64,000 nucleotides of DNA. It comes from Bacterioplanoides sp965219715 (lineage in GTDB: Bacteria > Pseudomonadota > Gammaproteobacteria > Pseudomonadales > Oceanobacteraceae). Below the pieces are notes generated by a model, which ran no database searches, was not told the origin of the DNA, and saw only the letters and a program-made list of their open reading frames with translations. Made by a program: the position numbers and the translations under genes. The stretch covers positions 1,488,001 through 1,552,000 of the forward strand of contig NZ_OZ244785.1 of assembly GCF_965219715.1 (NCBI RefSeq). Reading direction: 5' to 3'. Positions within the stretch are counted from its first letter, which is position 1. Each line of letters opens with the position of its first letter. Positions 1 through 8,655 of this stretch are shown here, in pieces.

Positions 1-457
1 CTTCCGGCCACGCCAGCTTAAGGCATTCACTGCCAACTCTGTGATTAGCGGCTATAAACAAGCCTAATCCACCACCCATCACAAAACCGTGTCCCCAGGC
101 AATTAACGGCTTGGTAATCTGATGCAGGCGATAATTTTTAGCGTATTCACCGGCAAAAAAGGCATCGGCATATTGTAACCGCTGACTCTCATCGCTGTGG
201 GTCATGCTGTCGTACAACTTGCGGATATCGCCACCGGCACAAAACGCTTTTTCTCCAGCGCCACGCATGATGATCGCAGCAATACTATTGTCCTGGTTCC
301 AATGCTCAATCTGTTCATCAATCAGGTTCACCATATCCAGATCAACCGCATTCATGGCTTCAGGAACATTCAGCGTCATCAGCGCAATTTTATAGTCTGA
401 GCCACTGGCAAGTTCTTCAAATAAAACAGCGTCTGATGGCATTGTATTAACAGTCAC
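1..457 (-). CDS. 3-hydroxyisobutyryl-CoA hydrolase (partial, enoyl-CoA hydratase superfamily)
   Basis: Only the N-terminal ~150 codons lie in the window; the gene runs off the left edge. The crotonase-fold signatures are clear: an oxyanion-hole segment CAGGDIRKLY and the glycine-rich stretch GHGFVMGGGLGLF, followed by NHRVGSE, the pattern of 3-hydroxyisobutyryl-CoA hydrolases (valine catabolism) rather than of plain enoyl-CoA hydratases. A GTG at 457 has GGGGA six bases upstream; the ATG at 442 (MPSDAVLFEEL) has no ribosome site, so GTG is preferred. It is divergent from the gene at 537. The family call is good; the exact substrate is inferred because the C-terminal half is unseen. Confidence 0.8.
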   Translation of the reverse strand, partial: MTVNTMPSDAVLFEELASGSDYKIALMTLNVPEAMNAVDLDMVNLIDEQIEHWNQDNSIAAIIMRGAGEKAFCAGGDIRKLYDSMTHSDESQRLQYADAFFAGEYAKNYRLHQITKPLIAWGHGFVMGGGLGLFIAANHRVGSECLKLAWPE

Positions 458-536
458 AGAATTTCCCCGTAATCGGATTTGTAGCATCACAACAGACCAC
501 GGATAATAGCGTTTTTTATTAGGGCAAACAGTTGTT

Positions 537-1232
537 ATGACAGTGGTTTTAAGTCTAATTGTGCTTTTAATGATCTTTGTTTCGCTGTTTCTGTTGCTGC
601 TGATCGATAAAGACAGCCGCACTAAGCAGTTACGCCAATGCGCTGATCAGCTTGGCCTCAACTACCGCCCGTTTGCAGCACTCAGCAGCGAGATGCGCGA
701 TGCTCATTTTCATATTATCGAAATTGGTCAGTTCCGGAACTTCCGCCATTTAATTGAAGGTGAGCTGACCAATAACAGCCAGCGCTTGCCATTAAATCTG
801 TTCGACTACAGCCTGGTCGGCAACGATGGCACAGCAAACCAGACACTGATTCTGATTCATTGCCCGCTGCCCTACGGCAAATTACGAATTCAGCAAAAAT
901 CCTGGTTACGTGGTGATGCCTTTACCGGACCCGAGATTGAAACCCTGACGCGTTTGCAGGCAGGTCAGCTCCACCCGGAAATCAGCAAGTGGCAGGTATT
1001 CAGCGAGCGCCCGGAAAAAGCCAACCTGCTGTTAACGCCAGAGGTTCGTCGGTGGCTTTTGGCACATCCCCACCTTCACATTGAATGGAGTAATGGCATC
1101 CTGCTGCTCTATCGTCCACAGCATTTATTGGATGAACAAGCGATTGCGGCAGCACTGGAAGCAGCCGGGGAACTTGTGCAGTTGCTGCAACAGAGCACGC
1201 AACCACACAGCGCTCCGCCGCAGGATACATAA
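537..1232 (+). CDS. Membrane-anchored protein of unknown function
   Basis: 231 residues that I do not recognise. Residues 3-22 form one strongly hydrophobic segment (VLSLIVLLMIFVSLFLLLL) followed by charged residues, so the protein is probably a single-pass membrane protein with most of its chain in the cytoplasm. The rest is soluble-looking with no catalytic motif I can name. It is followed after 21 bp by an esterase-like lipoprotein gene on the same strand and may be co-transcribed with it. Confidence 0.6.
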   Translation: MTVVLSLIVLLMIFVSLFLLLLIDKDSRTKQLRQCADQLGLNYRPFAALSSEMRDAHFHIIEIGQFRNFRHLIEGELTNNSQRLPLNLFDYSLVGNDGTANQTLILIHCPLPYGKLRIQQKSWLRGDAFTGPEIETLTRLQAGQLHPEISKWQVFSERPEKANLLLTPEVRRWLLAHPHLHIEWSNGILLLYRPQHLLDEQAIAAALEAAGELVQLLQQSTQPHSAPPQDT

Positions 1233-1253
1233 CAACCATAAAGAGATATTCAG

Positions 1254-2198
1254 ATGCGATTCGGCAAACTTATCAGCGCCGCAGGCCTAATTCTGACATT
1301 GGCGGCCTGCAGTACCAGCCAGCAGGACAGCCTGCTGCAGACCGTCGTGGAAATGGGGCGTGACGCGGCCAGCCTGGAAATAAAAACCAGCCAGCTGGAC
1401 GACGTTAATATGACCTACCTGGAGCGCCAGGGTGAAGGCCCGGTGATGCTGTTGTTACACGGCTTTTCTGCCAACAAAGACACCTGGATTCAGTTCGCCG
1501 CCGAACTGCCGGAAAACTACCGCCTGATTGTGCCCGATCTGGCAGGTCACGGTGATACTCCGGCACCCAAGGGTGAAGACTACAACCTGATTCGCCAGGC
1601 CGAACGTCTCAATCAATTAATGGCGAACCTTAACATCAGCAAATTCCACATTGCCGGTAACTCCATGGGCGGTGCCATCAGTGCTATCTACGCTTCGTTA
1701 TATCCTCAACAGGTCAGCAGTCTGACGCTGATTGACGCCGCCGGAGTGGATGCTCCGAATCAGAGCGAATACATGGCAGCGCTGGCGGAGGGAAAAAATC
1801 CTCTGATTGCCACCGATGAAGCCAGCTTTGAATTCCGCATGGACTTTGTGATGTCGAAGGCACCACCACTGCCATGGCCACTGCGCCCCGCTCTGATGCG
1901 CAAAACTCTGGCTCGCCAGCAGCTGAATGAAGATATTTTTGAAGACATGATGGCCACCCGTAAACAGCTGGAAGACACTGGCTTTGAAGCTCGCCTGAGT
2001 GAAGCCGTTACCATGCCGACGTTAATTATCTGGGGTGACGAAGATCGCGTACTGGACGTGTCAGCGGTTGAAGTCTTTAAACAAAAAATTCCGCACGCTC
2101 AGGTAAAAATCTACGAAGGCATTGGCCACCTGCCTATGGTCGAGATTCCGGAAGAGACTGCCATACTTTATTCTGAGTTTGTCGCTGGCGCTGAATAA
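1254..2198 (+). CDS. Alpha/beta-hydrolase lipoprotein (esterase/lipase-like)
   Basis: 314 residues. The N-terminus is a lipoprotein signal peptide with lipobox LAAC (Cys at about residue 19), so the mature protein is lipid-anchored on the periplasmic side of a membrane. The alpha/beta-hydrolase fold is shown by LLLHGFSANKDTW (oxyanion region), the nucleophile elbow GNSMGG, the acid-loop segment IIWGDEDRVLD and the catalytic His in GIGHLPMVE, so the Ser-Asp-His triad is intact. The substrate is unknown; short-chain ester or lipid hydrolysis is the family norm. AAAGAGA lies 8-9 bases before the ATG. A clear terminator follows at 2238. Confidence 0.8.
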   Translation: MRFGKLISAAGLILTLAACSTSQQDSLLQTVVEMGRDAASLEIKTSQLDDVNMTYLERQGEGPVMLLLHGFSANKDTWIQFAAELPENYRLIVPDLAGHGDTPAPKGEDYNLIRQAERLNQLMANLNISKFHIAGNSMGGAISAIYASLYPQQVSSLTLIDAAGVDAPNQSEYMAALAEGKNPLIATDEASFEFRMDFVMSKAPPLPWPLRPALMRKTLARQQLNEDIFEDMMATRKQLEDTGFEARLSEAVTMPTLIIWGDEDRVLDVSAVEVFKQKIPHAQVKIYEGIGHLPMVEIPEETAILYSEFVAGAE

Positions 2199-2237
2199 CC
2201 TCTGCACTCAAAACCAGACCCTTCAGCAAATTTCCTT

Positions 2238-2273
2238 AAAGCCCATAAACCTTTCATTCTTATGGGCTTTTTT
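2238..2273 (+). terminator. Rho-independent terminator
   Basis: Perfect 11-bp stem AAAGCCCATAA / TTATGGGCTTT with an 11-nt loop and a run of T. It closes the transcript of the lipoprotein gene ending at 2198. Confidence 0.85.
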
Positions 2274-2390
2274 GCTGACATCGCTATCGGCATTTAGTCG
2301 TATAAAGCAGCAATCATAAAATCTTTATCTATACTCAACTGAGTATTTTGTATTACCGCACAAGATATTTCAGATAAGGTATCGATAAAC

Positions 2391-2927
2391 ATGCTGGCCA
2401 TCCCCCCTGATTCAGCCGTCCCCGGCGTACTCAGTGCAACTGAAATGAAGGTAGATTGTAACGATCTGATCGTATCGAAAACGGATACGAACAGTATGAT
2501 CACCTACGCCAATGAAGCGTTCTGTAAGTATTCCGGCTATGACGAAAACGAATTGCTGGGCCAGCCACAAAACATTGTGCGCCATCCGGATATGCCACGC
2601 GCCATTTTCTATCTGATGTGGGAACACCTGAAGCAGGAACAGGAGTTCTTTGGCTATATCAAAAACTGTCGTAAAGATGGTGGCTTCTACTGGGCATTTG
2701 CCAGCGTTGCCCCGATTTACGATAACGGTCGTCATGTTGGCTTTTTATCCGCTCGCCGCTGCCCATCTGAAAATGCCATTGCCACACTGGAACCGCTGTA
2801 TCGGAAAATGATTGAAACCGAAGCTCAGTACGGTAAAGAGCAACAAATCGCTATGTCATCCGCCATTCTGTGGCAGGCCATAAACAAGGAGTTCGCGACT
2901 TATGCTGAATTCGCTTTATCGCTCTGA
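2391..2927 (+). CDS. PAS-domain redox/energy sensor protein (Aer/CetB-like)
   Basis: 178 residues that are essentially one PAS domain of the Aer type: TYANEAFCKYSGY, then NIVRHPDMP, then KNCRKDGGFYW and APIYDN, the order seen in the FAD-binding PAS domain of the aerotaxis receptor Aer. There is no membrane segment or signalling domain. The 3' end overlaps the next gene, a chemoreceptor lacking a sensor domain, by 26 bp in another frame, with AAGGAG at 2886-2891 serving that gene. The pair resembles the bipartite CetB (PAS) / CetA (transducer) energy-taxis receptor of Campylobacter. FAD binding is inferred from family resemblance. Confidence 0.8.
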   Translation: MLAIPPDSAVPGVLSATEMKVDCNDLIVSKTDTNSMITYANEAFCKYSGYDENELLGQPQNIVRHPDMPRAIFYLMWEHLKQEQEFFGYIKNCRKDGGFYWAFASVAPIYDNGRHVGFLSARRCPSENAIATLEPLYRKMIETEAQYGKEQQIAMSSAILWQAINKEFATYAEFALSL

Positions 2928-4401
2928 TCCGCGAAAAATGAACATCATGGGTATTGGCGCCTGGGCCGTCAGTATCATTATTCTGACCATCAGTAACGGC
3001 TCGATGGCGGCAGCAATCACCTCATTTGTGATGTTAGTTGGTGTGGCATTTTTAAGAACCGCACAAAACAGTTACCTGAAACGTGGCCAGCGCCAGATTG
3101 AAGAAGTGTTAATGCTGGCTGGTAACGGCAATCTGCAAAATCGCCTGACAAGATTACCCAAAGGTATGTTGCTGACGCCGATGAGTGAAGCGCTCAATAC
3201 CTTTATGGATCAGGTCGAAACCTATATCCGCGAAGTGGAGTCATCTTTTAAAGAAGCCAGTAAAGAACGTTTTTATCGCCGTCCGTTAAGCCAGGGAATG
3301 AAGGGAGATTTCAAAACGTCGCTGGACAAAATATCCGAAGCCTTTTCATCCATGGAGCATGCTTATTTCCTGTCGCACTGCCAGGAACTAGAAGCCAACA
3401 TTGGCCGGGTAAAAACCGAAAGCCTGTTAAATAACCTGAAACGAAACCAGGATGACCTGGGAAAAGTTGCCAACGAAATGCAGGAAGTTGAAACCATTTC
3501 CCGCCGTGGTGTTTCATTATCAACCGACGCGTTACAGGAAATTAATCTGGTCAGTAACAACCTGCAGAAACAGGGTGAAATGAGCGATGTCATTCACACC
3601 ACCGCTAACGGCCTGCAGCAACACACGGACAAAATTACCGACGTTCTGAAACTGATTGATGGCATAGCCGAACAAACTAATTTACTAGCGCTGAACGCAG
3701 CGATTGAAGCTGCCAGGGCGGGAGAAGCAGGACGCGGCTTTGCCGTGGTTGCTGATGAAGTTCGTTCACTGGCCGAAAATACCCAGAAGGCTACGGCAGA
3801 TATCGGCTCTATGATTTCAGAATTCACCAATTCCAGTAACAGCATGGCGCGCCATGCCGGAGACATGGTGGAATTAACCAACACTGCCCGTCAGGCAACT
3901 CAGGATTTTGAGAAATCCTTTATGGAGCTGGCGCAGATCGCACAGCAAACTTACGAGCGGGTTAATTATTCTCAGATCGTCAGCTTTGCTTCTCTGATCA
4001 AAGTCGACCATATGATCTATGTTCAGAATGGTTACCAGGCGATGGAAAAAGGTCCGCAGTCAGAAGCCTGGCGCGCAGTTGAAATTGATCATCACCATTG
4101 TCGCTTTGGCCAGTGGTATGAATCCGGAATTGGCCATCAGTTCTTCAGTCATTTACCAACCTACGCAGAGATTGCGCCAAAACACGCATCAGTTCATGAA
4201 GAGATGCACAGCGTACTGGCCATGATTGAAAAACAGGACTGGCGTAAAAACATCAAACTGCATGATAAAGTTCAGAATGCATTTACCAACCTTGAGCAAC
4301 ACAGTGCAGGCCTGATTCAGCTGGTGGACCAGCTCACCGATGAAAAACTCAAATTTGAAACCGGCAGCACCGCCGAGGAAACCGATATCGATTTGTTTTG
4401 A
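2902..4401 (+). CDS. Methyl-accepting chemotaxis transducer with C-terminal CZB zinc-binding domain (CetA-like)
   Basis: 499 residues. A hydrophobic hairpin (about residues 13-50) is followed by a HAMP-like region, a coiled coil and the conserved signalling hairpin (NLLALNAAIEAARAG then GFAVVADEVRSLAENT), which contacts CheA/CheW. The C-terminal ~120 residues match the chemoreceptor zinc-binding (CZB) domain: DHMIYV, HHHCRFGQWY and ASVHEEMH supply the His/Cys ligands. There is no periplasmic domain, so input presumably comes from the PAS protein encoded by the overlapping upstream gene. Together they rebuild the Aer order PAS - membrane hairpin - HAMP - signalling. CZB domains in other receptors sense zinc or hypochlorite. 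Confidence 0.88.
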   Translation: MLNSLYRSDPRKMNIMGIGAWAVSIIILTISNGSMAAAITSFVMLVGVAFLRTAQNSYLKRGQRQIEEVLMLAGNGNLQNRLTRLPKGMLLTPMSEALNTFMDQVETYIREVESSFKEASKERFYRRPLSQGMKGDFKTSLDKISEAFSSMEHAYFLSHCQELEANIGRVKTESLLNNLKRNQDDLGKVANEMQEVETISRRGVSLSTDALQEINLVSNNLQKQGEMSDVIHTTANGLQQHTDKITDVLKLIDGIAEQTNLLALNAAIEAARAGEAGRGFAVVADEVRSLAENTQKATADIGSMISEFTNSSNSMARHAGDMVELTNTARQATQDFEKSFMELAQIAQQTYERVNYSQIVSFASLIKVDHMIYVQNGYQAMEKGPQSEAWRAVEIDHHHCRFGQWYESGIGHQFFSHLPTYAEIAPKHASVHEEMHSVLAMIEKQDWRKNIKLHDKVQNAFTNLEQHSAGLIQLVDQLTDEKLKFETGSTAEETDIDLF

Positions 4402-4433
4402 TGTATACAGCGGTTACCACTCGTCACAATCAC

Positions 4434-4464
4434 GAGCCGGGGTTAAAATCCCGGCTCTTTTTTT
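4434..4464 (+). terminator. Rho-independent terminator
   Basis: GAGCCGGG / CCCGGCTC stem (8 bp, 8-nt loop) followed by seven T. It ends the PAS/chemoreceptor transcript just before trmO. Confidence 0.85.
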
Positions 4465-4488
4465 GTTGAATCAGTAAAGGCGTAAAAG

Positions 4489-5205
4489 ATGGCGATAGAG
4501 CTGGACACCATTGCGATTGCTCACACTCCGTTTGCTGAGAAATTTGCTATTCCACGTCAGCCTGCTCTGGCTCCCGCAGCAAAAGCCTGCATCGAATTAA
4601 TACCGCCATACGACCAGCCTGAAGCCTTTGCCGGACTTGAGCAGGTCAGCCATATCTGGTTGATTTTTCAGTTTCATCAGGCGCTGCCGAAAGCCAATAA
4701 CAAACCTCACCTGAGAGTTCGCCCACCACGCCTGGGCGGCAATGAAAAAATCGGGGTCTTTGCCAGCCGTGCCACCCACCGACCAAACAGTTTGGGACAA
4801 TCGGTGGTTAAACTGGAAAAAGTCGACGGCCATCAATTATGGGTCAGTGGTATTGATCTGTTAGATGGTACGCCCATTCTCGATATCAAACCCTACGTTC
4901 CTTACGCGGATATTATTGACTCGTCCTACAATCAGATTGCCAGTGAGGCACCCGATAAAATAGCCGTTAGCTGGGATGATTCTGCATATCAGGCAGCACA
5001 GCAACACAGTACGAGATTGCAGCAGGAAGTGGTTGCTCTGGTCGAACAATGTCTGGCACAAAACCCGAAACCCGCTTACCAGAAACCGGACCCGCAACGG
5101 CGTTATGGTGTGCGCTTCTGGGATCTGAATATCAGCTGGCACTACCCTGTGCCGGAACAGATTCAGGTGTTATCGGTGACGCTGCACAATGAAGACTCAG
5201 CGTAA
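4489..5205 (+). CDS. trmO: tRNA (N6-threonylcarbamoyladenosine37-N6)-methyltransferase TrmO
   Basis: 238 residues. TrmO (YaeB/TsaA/VirR family) uses S-adenosylmethionine to methylate t6A at position 37 of threonine tRNAs, giving m6t6A. The family landmarks are present: the N-terminal EKFAIPRQPALAP segment, the central RATHRPNSLGQS loop, DLLDGTPILDIKPYVPY, and a C-terminal extension ending in the RYGVRFWDLNISW segment. Length equals the usual ~235 residues. AAAGG precedes the ATG. It converges on tpm with a 9-bp overlap of the coding ends, so the two genes lack room for a separate terminator. Confidence 0.9.
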   Translation: MAIELDTIAIAHTPFAEKFAIPRQPALAPAAKACIELIPPYDQPEAFAGLEQVSHIWLIFQFHQALPKANNKPHLRVRPPRLGGNEKIGVFASRATHRPNSLGQSVVKLEKVDGHQLWVSGIDLLDGTPILDIKPYVPYADIIDSSYNQIASEAPDKIAVSWDDSAYQAAQQHSTRLQQEVVALVEQCLAQNPKPAYQKPDPQRRYGVRFWDLNISWHYPVPEQIQVLSVTLHNEDSA

Positions 5206-5856
5206 GAAATACACATCCTGTTTAAATGAACTGACGCCGCGCTGTTTGAACTTAGGTTCCTGGTCGATAATCTCGCGGCTTTCCTGCAAGGCGATTTGAT
5301 AGCTGTCCTGATAAAGACTCACCACTTCCTGTTCTGCCACAGAAAATGGCGGTCCTGCCATTTCGCTCTGGTCGTAATTCAGCGTAACTAAAAACTGCGG
5401 TGCATGATCGCTGATCAAACGTAAATGCTGACTGTATTGCTGACGCATTTCTTGCGGCAAAGCCACCAGCGACGCACGATCATAAATCCAGTCGACCGGG
5501 CCGATGTCCTGCGAAGATAATGCGAAAAAATCACCACTGATCAGTGTCAGCTTGTCAGCCTGATAAAAAATCTTATCGCCGCGCTTATCTTTTTCAATGG
5601 TAAGCTGCAACTGATCACGGATATCTGCCGCCAACTCGTCCAGCGCAATTTCGCTGAGCTCAACACCCACCACTTCCACGCCCTGTTGCAACAACCAGAT
5701 AATATCCAGTGTTTTGCCACACAATGGCACAAACACTCGCTGCCCTTGTTCAAGCTGCATCGCGGGCCAGTACTTCAGCAAAACTTTATTGACCTCATTG
5801 AGGTGAAAGCCAATCTGATTATTTTCCCAGCGCTCGTGCCAGAATTCGCTATCCAT
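5197..5856 (-). CDS. tpm: Thiopurine S-methyltransferase
   Basis: 219 residues from the ATG at 5856, chosen because it has AGGGG eight bases upstream and begins with the family's MDSEFWHERWENNQIGFH signature; an upstream in-frame start would add ten residues. The SAM-binding region shows RVFVPLCGKTLDIIWL and VVGVELSE, and DWIYDRASLVALP follows, as in bacterial Tpm. The enzyme transfers methyl groups to sulfhydryl compounds, and in bacteria has been linked to selenite and tellurite methylation. It is a stand-alone gene between trmO (convergent) and the disrupted radical SAM gene. Confidence 0.9.
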   Translation of the reverse strand: MDSEFWHERWENNQIGFHLNEVNKVLLKYWPAMQLEQGQRVFVPLCGKTLDIIWLLQQGVEVVGVELSEIALDELAADIRDQLQLTIEKDKRGDKIFYQADKLTLISGDFFALSSQDIGPVDWIYDRASLVALPQEMRQQYSQHLRLISDHAPQFLVTLNYDQSEMAGPPFSVAEQEVVSLYQDSYQIALQESREIIDQEPKFKQRGVSSFKQDVYFLR

Positions 5857-5984
5857 TGATACTGCCCCTGTTTCCGCTCGACTCATTACTACCGAATAAG
5901 TCGCATTAAAATAAATCGCCTGCCAGTATAACCAGCTGGTGATTTATTGTCTTGCGACCAACCGCTGATGGCAGGACGCAAAAT

Positions 5985-7225
5985 TCAGAAATACAGGGAG
6001 TTAAACCAGCCAAGATTCCGGGCCTTCACAAACTGCCGTTTGCTGCTGCGCATCAGGCTGTGGTATTCCTGATAAAACCATCGTGCTCCCTGCATCAGGG
6101 TTTCAGCGCTCATCTGTTTCGGCTGAAACACAACATGATCGCAATCGTATTTCGACCAATCACGCGTAAGAATACGTCCTTCCCGATCCAGCCGATTGAA
6201 TAACTGAGTTCCGGGAAATGGTGTAAGAATAACGCCATGACAGACATCGAGCTCGACCTGCTCAACAAAATCGAGACTGTGCTGAAAGATATCGGCATCG
6301 TGCTGATCAAAACCAAAAATCATGGCCGAATCCACGGCAATATTATATTCATGTAATTTAGCGATGTGTTCTTTTGCCCGATCGAGTCGGACGAAACCTT
6401 TACCGCTGGCTTTCAGTGCCGCTTGCGACGACGTTTCCAGCCCCACCAGCAAATAAAATAATCCACTTTCCGCTGCTGTATGAAGAAGATCATCATGATC
6501 AGCGATATTCAGAGTTGCCTCGGCCACCCAGCGAATATTCAACGGCTTTAACGCGGTAAATAATTCCATCGCATAGTCACGATCGGCGATCAGATTATCC
6601 GCGTGCAGCTCCAGATACTTCACGCCAGAACCGCGGATTTCATCGACAACATCAGCCACCGGTCGCTGGTGTAAACCCTGAAAAACTGATTTACGGTGCA
6701 AAAATCACATTTGAATTTGCAGCCACGCGATACCATGACAGAACCAACACCATCGTAAGGTGATAAATCGATATCACCATACGGGTACGGTTTCATGGCC
6801 AGCATCGATGTTGGCTGCTGGCTCTGATATACAGGTTTTAGTGCACCGTCACGAAAATCCTGTAATAACTGCGGCCACACATACTCGGCTTCCCCAATCA
6901 TCACAGCGTCTGCATGTTGCCGCGCTTCTTCGGGCATAAAGCTGGCGTGTAGCCCTCCGATCACCACCGTAATGTTCTGCTGGCGAAAATAATCGGCCAG
7001 CTGGTAAGCGCGAAGCACATCCGGTGTTGACGCAAATACAGCCACCAAATCACCGCGAAAATCGAGTGACGCCGGTGCCTGGGAAGTCTCATCCAGTAGG
7101 TGTAAATCAACCCAATCCGGGGTAACCGCCGCTACAGAGAAAATACTCTGTGGCGGCGCGCCCATATATTGCTTGTAACGTTTGAAGTTGCTGTTAGCTG
7201 AAGCCTTGATCAAATACGCTTTCAT
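5985..7225 (-). pseudogene. B12-binding-domain radical SAM protein, broken by a frameshift
   Basis: Two overlapping reading frames together make one ~413-residue protein. The first (from ATG 7225, GAGGA seven bases upstream) has an N-terminal cobalamin-binding-like domain (VIGGLHASFMPEEARQHADA, IGEAEYVWPQL) and the radical SAM cluster motif SRGCKFKCDFC. Just after it, near 6665, the conserved sequence leaves this frame and continues in the next: VYTS then RPVADVVDEI, HADNL, LVGLETSS, MIFGFDQHD, TPFPGTQLF. One missing base in the AGC|CGACCG context explains it. It is the last gene behind DUF1800 and DUF1501. It could be a real null mutation or a sequencing error; all other motifs are intact, so the loss is recent. 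Confidence 0.85.
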
Positions 7226-7235
7226 GGCAAATTCC

Positions 7236-8654
7236 TCAAGCCGATACAATTCCCATAGAGCGGAATTTTCCATTGCTATAAAAGTTCGGTAAATTCGGGA
7301 ATAGCTCTGGCAACGCTTTTTCGTCGACACCAAACCACAATGCCAGCTCGGCATACAGCTGATCCGTTGGAGTAGTGGGAATTATCACACCGTCACCGAC
7401 ATCAAGCGGATTTTTCTCACCCAGTTTCAGTGATGGATATTGCCCGAAAATCTGCCCGCCGTTCACCGCTTCGCCCATCACCAGCGTGTTGCCCCCCCAG
7501 CCATGGTCCGTGCCGTTACCATTGGAGGTTAACGTCCGGCCGAAATCCGAACCGGTAAAGGTTACGACCCGCTCGGCAATTTCCAGCTGCGACAGCGCCT
7601 GCTGAAATTCTGCCAGCGCCTGACTGACAACCCGTAACATACGACTGTGATTATTCAGCAATTCATCATGGTGATCCCAGCCGATGTAACGAATAAAAAA
7701 GGTTTGCTGCGGTGTCTTCAATCGATCTGCCGCTTTGATTGTTTGCGCCACCATTTTTAACTGCTGTGACAGCGGAGTATCGGAAAAATGGCCAGGAACA
7801 CGGATATCTGCCACGGCATCACGAAAGACTTCATGTTGTGCCTGGGCCTGACGAGTTGAGGATAAATACGCCTGTTTAAACGGATCGCCGGGATAATCCG
7901 CATTCAGCAGATTTTCGAAACTGTTCTCGAGCGTGGTATTCAGTGCATTTTTTTCTTCATTAACCACCAGGCCAACACTGCCCTGCTCATTAATCACATA
8001 CGACGAAGACTGCACCCCATTCTGCATAATATTGCTGCCGGACAAGGAGACATTCATCGGAATATCGGCCAGCTTACGATTGGCCTGCAGGCTGTCAGCA
8101 AAATAACCGAACCAGCCCTGATTTAATCGTTCTCCCGGGCGCGAAGTCTGCCAGTGTTTAAACTGATCCGAATGCGATAAAAGGCCAACCGGTAAGCGTG
8201 CTGCGCCGGAATAAAAATCAGCTTTTTTAACCTGCTCAATCATCGGTGCGATGTTCGCCATAAAAGCCAACTTCTTGCGGGCAAATAACTTCTGAACTTC
8301 CGGCATACTTTCATGCAGTGCAAACTTCCGCCCCTGGTCATCCTGATAATTGCCCAGCGGCAATAGCTGGTTTTTATTCAATGCCAGATTGGACCGGCTG
8401 TTGCGGTAATCACGATAATCGGACGACGATGTTGGCACCAACATATTAAAGCTGTCGTTCCCGCCATCGAGCATAATAAATACCAGTGCCTTTTGTTGTG
8501 GCTTGATCGCCAGGGAGGCTTTTGCGTTGGTTAAATCCGGAGCAGAGAATACCGGTGCGGTCCCGGCTAACAAGCCAGCTCCTAAGGCTGCGGTTGCACT
8601 GTTCTGGATAAAATCACGTCGACTGAGCTTATTTGTGGTAAGTAACTTTTCCAT
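7236..8654 (-). CDS. DUF1501 family Tat-exported protein
   Basis: 472 residues. It opens with a twin-arginine signal (SRRDFIQNSATAALGAGLLAG), so it is exported folded. The body matches DUF1501: ALVFIMLDGGNDSFNMLVP, HSDQFKHWQTSRPG, TFTGSDFGRTLTSNGNGTDH and GGNTLVMG, an alkaline-phosphatase/sulfatase-like fold with probable metal-binding Asp and His residues. AGGAGG precedes the ATG by six bases. It starts one base after the DUF1800 stop codon; DUF1800-DUF1501 pairs are widespread in marine and planctomycete genomes, and their biochemical function is not established. Confidence 0.88.
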   Translation of the reverse strand: MEKLLTTNKLSRRDFIQNSATAALGAGLLAGTAPVFSAPDLTNAKASLAIKPQQKALVFIMLDGGNDSFNMLVPTSSSDYRDYRNSRSNLALNKNQLLPLGNYQDDQGRKFALHESMPEVQKLFARKKLAFMANIAPMIEQVKKADFYSGAARLPVGLLSHSDQFKHWQTSRPGERLNQGWFGYFADSLQANRKLADIPMNVSLSGSNIMQNGVQSSSYVINEQGSVGLVVNEEKNALNTTLENSFENLLNADYPGDPFKQAYLSSTRQAQAQHEVFRDAVADIRVPGHFSDTPLSQQLKMVAQTIKAADRLKTPQQTFFIRYIGWDHHDELLNNHSRMLRVVSQALAEFQQALSQLEIAERVVTFTGSDFGRTLTSNGNGTDHGWGGNTLVMGEAVNGGQIFGQYPSLKLGEKNPLDVGDGVIIPTTPTDQLYAELALWFGVDEKALPELFPNLPNFYSNGKFRSMGIVSA

Positions 8655-8655
8655 T

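Noticed and set aside
2881..2930. Programmed frameshift joining the PAS and chemoreceptor genes into one Aer protein
   Set aside because: The chemoreceptor has its own ATG with AAGGAG ten bases upstream and a stop codon 21 bases before it in frame; no slippery heptamer is at the overlap.
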